Assembly: GCF_031755915.1 (NCBI RefSeq)
Contig: NC_083383.1
Span: forward strand, 19,271,001-19,335,000
DNA length: 64,000 bases
Origin: Ziziphus jujuba
Lineage: Eukaryota; Streptophyta; Magnoliopsida; Rosales; Rhamnaceae
Direction: 5' to 3'
Positions 57,411 to 64,000 of this stretch are shown here, in pieces (the stretch's first letter is position 1; each line of letters opens with the position of its first letter). A program made the translations under genes and the position numbers. The notes beneath the pieces were generated by a model. The model had not been told where the DNA came from. It saw only the letters and a program-made list of their open reading frames with translations, and did no database searches.

Positions 57411-60400
57411 TAACAATTATGAGACCAACATTTTCCATTTAATTTTGAAAGATAGATTTAGTCCAATTAAATAAATCTAACAAAATTCAAGAAAATTAGT
57501 TCGCACACATTCTGAACAAATCATGATTCTATACTCTATTCGGAAACAATGAAGTTCATGATTTTGGTATTCTCATGTTTCATGTATGAACATAATCAAG
57601 AGCATTATATATACTTCCAATATAAAAGCATCTTTCAGTAGCATTTTGCAATTGGCTACAAAAGTGTAGTATTATTTTACCATTGGGTGTTTCCGTAAGG
57701 ATGCTAAATTTTGTAATGGATCCCATGATAACATAGTATTGGGGCCTTATATCTATTTATTGGACTAATTATTATTTCACTATCATATTAGGTATTGTTA
57801 TTTTTTAACATTTATTATTAAAATATTTATATTTACTATTTATCCATACCAAGATAAAATTTTAAAAATGATATATTAAAATTTTATTAATTATTGAAAA
57901 TGCTATAACAACGTAATAATTATGCATTTATACAAACAACTGTATAGTTATATTTTTTTGATGAGCTAAAATCAGTGTACTCCATGAATTAATATGTTAT
58001 AATATATATATATATATATGCCAAAAAAAAATGTAAAATTGAAATAAAAGTTAAATGAGATCATGTGAAGATGTTGGGTGGGCCCCCACACAGATAAAGT
58101 TTTTTCGGTGAATCCCTTCATGGATATATTGATCAGGTGGAGACGGAGGAAAGATCAACATCCAATAGCGGCAGTACATCCGACAGCAAAAGCAGCCACA
58201 CAGTGCAGAAGGTCTTCTGTAGCAGCAGCTACTGACGGAATTCCCTACTTGTAGCCTGTGAAACGCACAGTTTGCTGAAGGTGACATTTCCACACTGCAA
58301 TTGTCATGATTGTTTCCCACCTACCCAAACGCCCTATTGTCTCCCGTCTCTCTCACTGTGCTCAATATGAAACAATCGATATATATATATATATATATAT
58401 ATCTGTATATATTCAACAAAATAAATAAATAAATAAATAATTTCCCAATTATCACTATCATTATCATTAATAGACGCTTCTCTGATTTACAACAATTTTC
58501 GATTTTCGAAGTTTTGAACCAGTCTTGTTTTGAAAAATTATAAATATAAATATTAATGCATGTAATAAATAAAATAATATATTTAATAATAATAATGTTC
58601 CAACTTTTCAAAAAAAATTATAAATACGTTATTGCTTTTTTATGGGACATTACGTTTTTATTTATTTATTTAGAATCTTTATAATATATAAATTATTATT
58701 TAAATTTTATAAAAATAAAATAAATATCATAACAAAAACTCACATCCAAGTTTATATCTTTAAAATTTGATAATTTTAAATTATCCAAAATATCATTCAT
58801 AGATAATATTTAAAAATATCTTCACAAAATTAACAAAATAAACTTTAACATATCAACAAAATAAACTTTAACATATAATAAGATCTTCCGTACTAATTAA
58901 TATAAAATATATAACAACTAAAATACTGATCACATATAACAAATCCAACTACTTTAAAATTATGGTATAGTTAAAACTATAACAATAAATAATGAGTATA
59001 AAATTTAACAAACTACTAAATTTTTGATAAATATAAAAATATTTAAAATGATAACATGATAAAAATTTTAAAATAATATTAAACAATATAAACAAAATTT
59101 TCATATAAAATTTATGAGATTTAAAAAAAAAACCCTAATTATTAATTATTTAGTAGGACTTGAAATAACATAATTTGACCCATTCGATAATCCATATCAA
59201 GGCATGTAAGAAGTGAGAAAATATAAATTTTAATAAAAATAAATACTCATACCCAAAGCTAAGAGTTGTAGGCCTACTATAATCATCAGGAGGTCATTCG
59301 ACATAAGATAACACATTTAAACCTGAAAGTAAAAAATAGGAAAAAATCCTTATATGATTCATTTCAATATCCAAAAACATATCATAATACATCAAATAAA
59401 TGTCTACTAATTATCAACAATTAGAGCATAAAAAAATATAAAATCCATTTAACATTTAATATCAATAATCTAACAAGTTATTTGTGCAATATATATTCAT
59501 AAAACATAAAATTATAAAAAAAAAACTTAAAATAAATAAATAACATGTTAAAACTACATATTTGTAATGGTTTAAGGAAAAAGCTTAGTAACTTACCTTA
59601 ATCAGCAAAAATCCATAAAAGATAAGCAACCTATAAACAACATTAATAGTCTCTATAAGTATAAACAAAACAATAATACACTACAATTATTTTAGTATAA
59701 ATTCTAAAATCAAATTCTTAAATTCAAACCAAATGAATAAGAGTTGTTTTGTATATCATAAGATTATCATAGCCTAATTCTCAAATTTTAAAATTATAAG
59801 CCTACAATAAGGTCAAATCACTAAAAAGTAAATAAAAATCTATTAATTCATAAACAGTCCCTAAACAAGAATTCAATTCTTTATTCAAATGATATCATTT
59901 AAATCAAAAAAATTACAATGATACTATACACATGCATAAGTAATCATTGTAAAAATTTCATAGGAAAAATAATAATAAAAAACCATTCAAAACTTATTGA
60001 AAAATTAATAAAGTATACTAAAACTATTAGATTTTTAGAAACTTTTACTTAATGTTCAATCTGTTTCTTTTTTATAAAATTTTGTATTCATTTGAAATTT
60101 TATAGACTAATACTAGATACTTATATATACTCTTATAAAATTTTAAAAGTCAAACAAAGATTGAAAATATGGTCAAATTGAATTTAGTAACGGAAATTGA
60201 AAATCAATACTTCATAGGAAGTTCAGTCTAAATAAAAATTCATTAAAAATAAAATAAAAGTCCAAAAGAAGTAAAATTTTACTATAAATGCTATATAAAA
60301 ATTATTAGGTCTAATAAAGACTTGAAAGTATTTTAAATTGAATTTTATTATTTGCTAAATTGACTAGAAAATAAATTCAGACAATTAAATATAGATAACT

Positions 60401-62430
60401 TAGAAAAATATAAAAAATTTGAAAGATAAAATTTTCTACCAATTTTAGATATACAGAGGATAATACATAAAAATGTTCAAGTCAAAATAATTTCATTTGT
60501 ATTTGTTTTAAAATTTTAAAAATGGACCATACTACTGTTGTACAAAAAAAAGTAAAAAAGTCTAAATTAAAATTTTCATAATAAATTGAAAACATATCCA
60601 AATCAACCCAAATCAATTTTTACATATTCATAAGTATGTCTATTTTCATCCATAAAAAGTTTAGTACTAAATTTTTTTAAAATATTTTAAATAAATTCAA
60701 ATAGTCATTCTGTATTAATTCCCATATAAATTTCAGATTAGAGTTCTAGCAAAAAATTATTTAATTTAGCCTTAGTCATTACTTTTATAATTCCAAAACA
60801 TCTCATATAATCCCTATAATATAAAAAATATCAGAAAAACCAGTCTTGATTAATTTCAAAGATTTAGGAACTTCTTTTTTGTGTTTCAAAACTTGTTCAA
60901 AATTTTAAAACTTTCAAAGATACAAGGTCATTAACAATTTTAAATGGGTATCAAAATCCTAAATTAAAATCATAAACACTTAATATTAAACCCTAATAGC
61001 TTTTAGGGCTACAAGAAAAAGAAAAAAAAAAAGAAAAGAAAATTTTACCTGATACCCGATACCCGAATATCATCAAGTTGAAAACAAACGTAAAATAAAA
61101 TAAACATGTTTTTCCCTTTTAATATCCAAATAAAATTGAAATAATCCTCATTAACTAAACTTGTTAGGATAAAAACATTCTTTTAAAAAAAAATATAGTT
61201 ATAAAACTTTGAAAAAAAAATTTATATATATATATAATACACCATATCTTACGAAAACATAAATACAAATAAAAATTTTGAACAAGCATTAAAGAAAAAT
61301 CAATTTATTTTTTGGAAAAGTAAAATTTTATATAAAAAATACACGTTAGAAACTCTTAAAAGTATTTTTAAGAATAATAAATATAAATATAGAAGAATAC
61401 ATATAATAAATAAAATAACATATTTTATAGAAATATCCTTTCAAAATTTTCTTTTAGATTTTATAAATACTTTCTTGCCTTTTTTTATAAATCTTTATGA
61501 TTTTTCTTTTTGAAATCTCTATAATATGTACATATTGTTTTTTTTTCAACACTTACGTTTGCAATCCTTTAAAACTTTACTAAATTATTAAAATGATATT
61601 CTCTTTAATAAAAGAACAAGTTTTATTGTTTTTCCACTAATAATTTTTTTTTTGGGAGGGGAAATTTCAGCGTTTTGCACCTTCATTTTTTACCCCATGA
61701 TATGACAATTATATTAAAAAGTTAATAGAAAAAACAGAAGAAGGGTATAAACGGTAACAGGAAAAGTAGAAGCTTGTAATGGTGCCAAAAAAGTGAAGTT
61801 CAAAGGAATGCCAAAACAAAAAATTTAAAATACAATATGTTAAATCGTATATAATTTAGAATGTATTAGTATCAATATTCATATAATTTAGGATGTATTA
61901 GTATCGATATTCATATAATTTATTTTTCTTAGTAAAGAATGAGATTTGCCCTTTCTTATGTGCAGTAGTAATACTCATAACTGAATTAATTAACACAAAA
62001 TTGTTATTAATTGATAAAAAATGTTATTTGACATCATTAATAATAAAACACAACCTACATATTAGGTAACTCTATAAAGACATACATGTCAATTATTATA
62101 TAAGAAAAAGTTTTTTAATCAACTTTAAAAAATTTGAATTTGAATGAATCACAAATAATAATTTATATTTAGCCCCGTGTAGATTTTTTAAGAATAATGC
62201 TAGAGATAACATCACAAGTTCTATGCGATCTACTAAGAAAAAATGTAGTTGCAACATCTTCCAATTATTCTAAGATTTCTCACACTTCACGAAGTGAATG
62301 TGTATGGTTGAGAGTCGTACTGCAATAAACGAAGTTTTTTTTTTTTTTGGGTAAAACTGCAATAAACGAAGTTCTGATGGGCTATCACCCATTACAAACA
62401 TTTCATCCATCGTATATGAAGATAATGTTA
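57411..62430. other. Very AT-rich intergenic DNA
   Basis: Most of 58560-62200 is over three-quarters A/T by eye, with no open frame worth naming on either strand. A GC-richer island at 58051-58330 stands out (see findings). (TA)n runs are at 57998-58018 and 58379-58402, (AATA)n at 58421-58440. A short direct repeat 'ttaggatgtattagtatc' lies at 61857 and 61889. 'actgcaataaacgaagtt' is doubled at 62317 and 62356. Confidence 0.5.
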
Positions 62431-62439
62431 CATGCATTG

Positions 62440-62661
62440 CCCAAGTAAAAAGGTGGATATATCAAAGGTCATGGAACCAGACATATTCTATATAAATTGT
62501 TCTTCGCTCAAGAGTTTCAACAAGAAACTGAAGTTGATATTCAACAGATAAGATCTAGGGAGAATCTTGCAGATTTGTTCCCTAAAGTTTTGTCTATGAT
62601 GATATTCAAAACGCTTTTACATAGGATTGGGATAATAAGAATAAGTGATCAATCTTAGAAA
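62440..62661 (+). pseudogene. Ty1/copia RNase H C-terminal fragment
   Basis: The frame reads YIKGHGTRHILYKLFFAQEF, then QQETEVDIQQIRSRENLADL, F.K.L and FKTLLHRIGIIR, ending with TAG near 62658. It matches the end of copia pol (family: TKHID.K.., IRS.DNLADLFTK, GM..L). It is followed by an untranslated segment and a 3' LTR. The rest of the element upstream is absent or too diverged to read. Confidence 0.75.
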
Positions 62662-62930
62662 TGAAGTATTTCATCAGGGCAAGCAAGAGAGAAAGACATA
62701 CCAAAGTGCACAATAAATGTGTTATTACTCTTTTTATTTTGTTCGAGTTTTGTCTTAATAGATTTTCAAATAAGATTTTAATAAGATAGATTTAGCATGT
62801 CCAACACCATTATAAGGATCAATTATATTGTCCCATTTTTATTTTGCTATGCTATGGTTTTTTGCCATTAAATTTTTTCTAGCAAAGTTTTAATGAAGTA
62901 ATAATTCTTAAATGATGGATATTCAGGGAG

Positions 62931-63140
62931 TGTTATAAATAAATACGATATAGGTGGATTACCACCATTTATTTTGAAAGGTTATAAGAATAGTCTTTAA
63001 AGCTTTGATTGTACTTATTAATTTGTAATTTATGTACTAAAACTAAACCTATATAAGGGTTGCAAGTAAAATGAGAAGATACAAATCAAATATTGTACTT
63101 CGCACTTCATTTCATAAGAGGTTTAAATTGCAAGTTCCAT
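62931..63140 (+). repeat. Probable 3' LTR (left part) of the copia remnant
   Basis: Begins TGTTATAAATA after a purine tract 'attcagggag'. It contains a TATA-like 'cctatataagggttg' at about 63048 and 'cttcgcacttcatttc' downstream. The right end is uncertain. Confidence 0.5.
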
Positions 63141-63845
63141 TTTTTTTTTTTTTTAAAATCTACAACAAAATTTAGTAAAATGAAAATAATTTAACCGTTT
63201 GAAATAGCCTTAAGTTTTATTTTTTATTTTTCCAAGCCTAGCCAGGTGACAAGCCTTACTATTATTTGAAACAAAAATCAATCATAAACAATTGAAGTTT
63301 AAACTAAACAATTGAGTATAAACTTCTTTTAAAAAACTGACAAATCATAAGCATAGAAGTCAGCAAATGAGCTATTTAGAGTGTAGTGCATGTAGATAAA
63401 CCTCAAGATGGGAGTACACTAAAAATAATTATAAATGATAAAATATTATGATATGAATTTGTATATAGTAAAAAATAATTAGTAAAATGAATATGACTTA
63501 ACGGTTTGAAAGGCTTAAGTTTATTTAATTCAGGCGAGAAGGCTAACCATTATTTAAAGCAAAAGTCAATTACACACAATCTAAGTTAAAACTTCAAGAA
63601 AAAAACTGAAAACAGCAAACGAGCACTTAAATTGTAAAGAAAATGCATATAACCACTATTTAAGAGTACAATACAAACCTTGTTTTGTTTAGATGGTTAT
63701 ACAATGTAGAACCTTTGCATTAACCAAGGAACTTTTATATCAATGCCAGCACCAGACAGGAAAATATTCAGCACAGACTGAAGTTAAAATTACATTGTAC
63801 AAACTTTGAAATTTAAAATGCACAACATAATGTAGCTACATAAGA
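63141..63845. other. Intergenic, probably including a 3' untranslated region
   Basis: The phrase 'atttaaccgtttgaaa.agccttaagttt' near 63190 is repeated near 63495, with following 'gc.a.gt..caagcc/ctaaccattatttga/aa', so an old duplication of about 300 bp exists here. The right part (63650-63845) is likely the 3' untranslated region of the minus-strand gene that follows. Confidence 0.4.
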
Positions 63846-63977
63846 TTAGGCCGAAGAAGGAGCAACATGCCCATTTTTAACAAATGGAGATCCAAAAGGA
63901 GCAACGAGGCCAAGATTTTGCATCACTTTCAATCTTCGTGCACTTCGCTCTTGAGACTCTGCAAATGACGTTTCTTC
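63846..63977 (-). CDS. Last coding exon of an unidentified host gene (partial)
   Basis: On the minus strand an acceptor 'ctttctgtag' is followed by 44 in-phase codons ending in TAA at 63848-63846. They read EETSFAESQERSARRLKVMQ, then NLGLVAPFGSPFVKNGHVAP and SSA. The clean frame, the pyrimidine-tract acceptor and the ordered R-R-L-K-x-M-Q-x-L-G-L-x-A-P-x-G-S-P-F pattern suggest a real conserved C-terminus. The rest of the gene lies beyond the window. I do not recognise the family with confidence. Confidence 0.6.
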   Translation of the reverse strand, partial: EETSFAESQERSARRLKVMQNLGLVAPFGSPFVKNGHVAPSSA

Positions 63978-64000
63978 CTACAGAAAGAAGTAGTGAGGTT

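Overview
The window looks like nuclear DNA of a flowering plant, most likely a eudicot. It is very AT-rich and dotted with (TA)n runs. The genes have short GT-AG introns and plant-type families (plastid-type beta carbonic anhydrase, plant bHLH with an ACT-like tail). Much of the space is nested, decayed retrotransposons. Species cannot be read from the sequence. I see no bacterial, CRISPR, rRNA or tRNA features.

Layout. 1-2.96 kb holds a broken Ty3/gypsy pol (RNase H, integrase). 4.0-4.3 kb holds a LINE-type RNase H scrap. From about 6.0 to 19.7 kb a broken, unrecognised coding locus is split by Ty3/gypsy 'family 1' DNA: a solo LTR (6326-7444), a near full-length but dead element (7551 to about 16856) with another solo LTR nested in its gag (10815-11978), and a truncated third copy (17022-18953). 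19.77-21.83 kb is a minus-strand LINE that keeps ORF1 and the endonuclease start but has lost its reverse transcriptase. 23.8-27.4 kb is the best host gene, a nine-coding-exon beta carbonic anhydrase (314 aa, minus strand). 28.382-34.513 kb is a complete, relatively young Ty1/copia element with a perfect 5-bp target duplication but four disabling lesions. 35.9-36.65 kb is a minus-strand pseudogene fragment of a ZIP metal transporter. 39.484-47.627 kb is a Ty3/gypsy 'family 2' element whose 3' LTR was later hit by a minus-strand family 1 solo LTR carrying a private minisatellite. 48.6-53.0 kb holds three related fold-back MITEs, a hAT-like non-autonomous element, and a tandem duplication of about 0.8-1 kb. 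53.555-54.411 kb is an intact two-exon bHLH gene (247 aa, minus strand). 56.425-57.400 kb is a Pack-MULE-like element with long terminal inverted repeats and scrambled pieces of a plasma-membrane-type Ca2+-ATPase gene. 57.4-62.4 kb is AT-rich DNA with almost nothing recognisable. 62.44 kb onward holds a copia 3' remnant, and the window ends in the last exon of an unidentified minus-strand gene.

The host genes (carbonic anhydrase, bHLH, terminal-exon gene) are not obviously linked in function. The main story is layered transposition: insertion order can be worked out at several points from target-site duplications and nesting. The most notable items are the Pack-MULE-like Ca2+-ATPase capture, the coding tract carried at the start of both gypsy LTR families, and the minisatellite that replaced part of one solo LTR. 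I found nothing that amounts to a new enzymatic or defence system.
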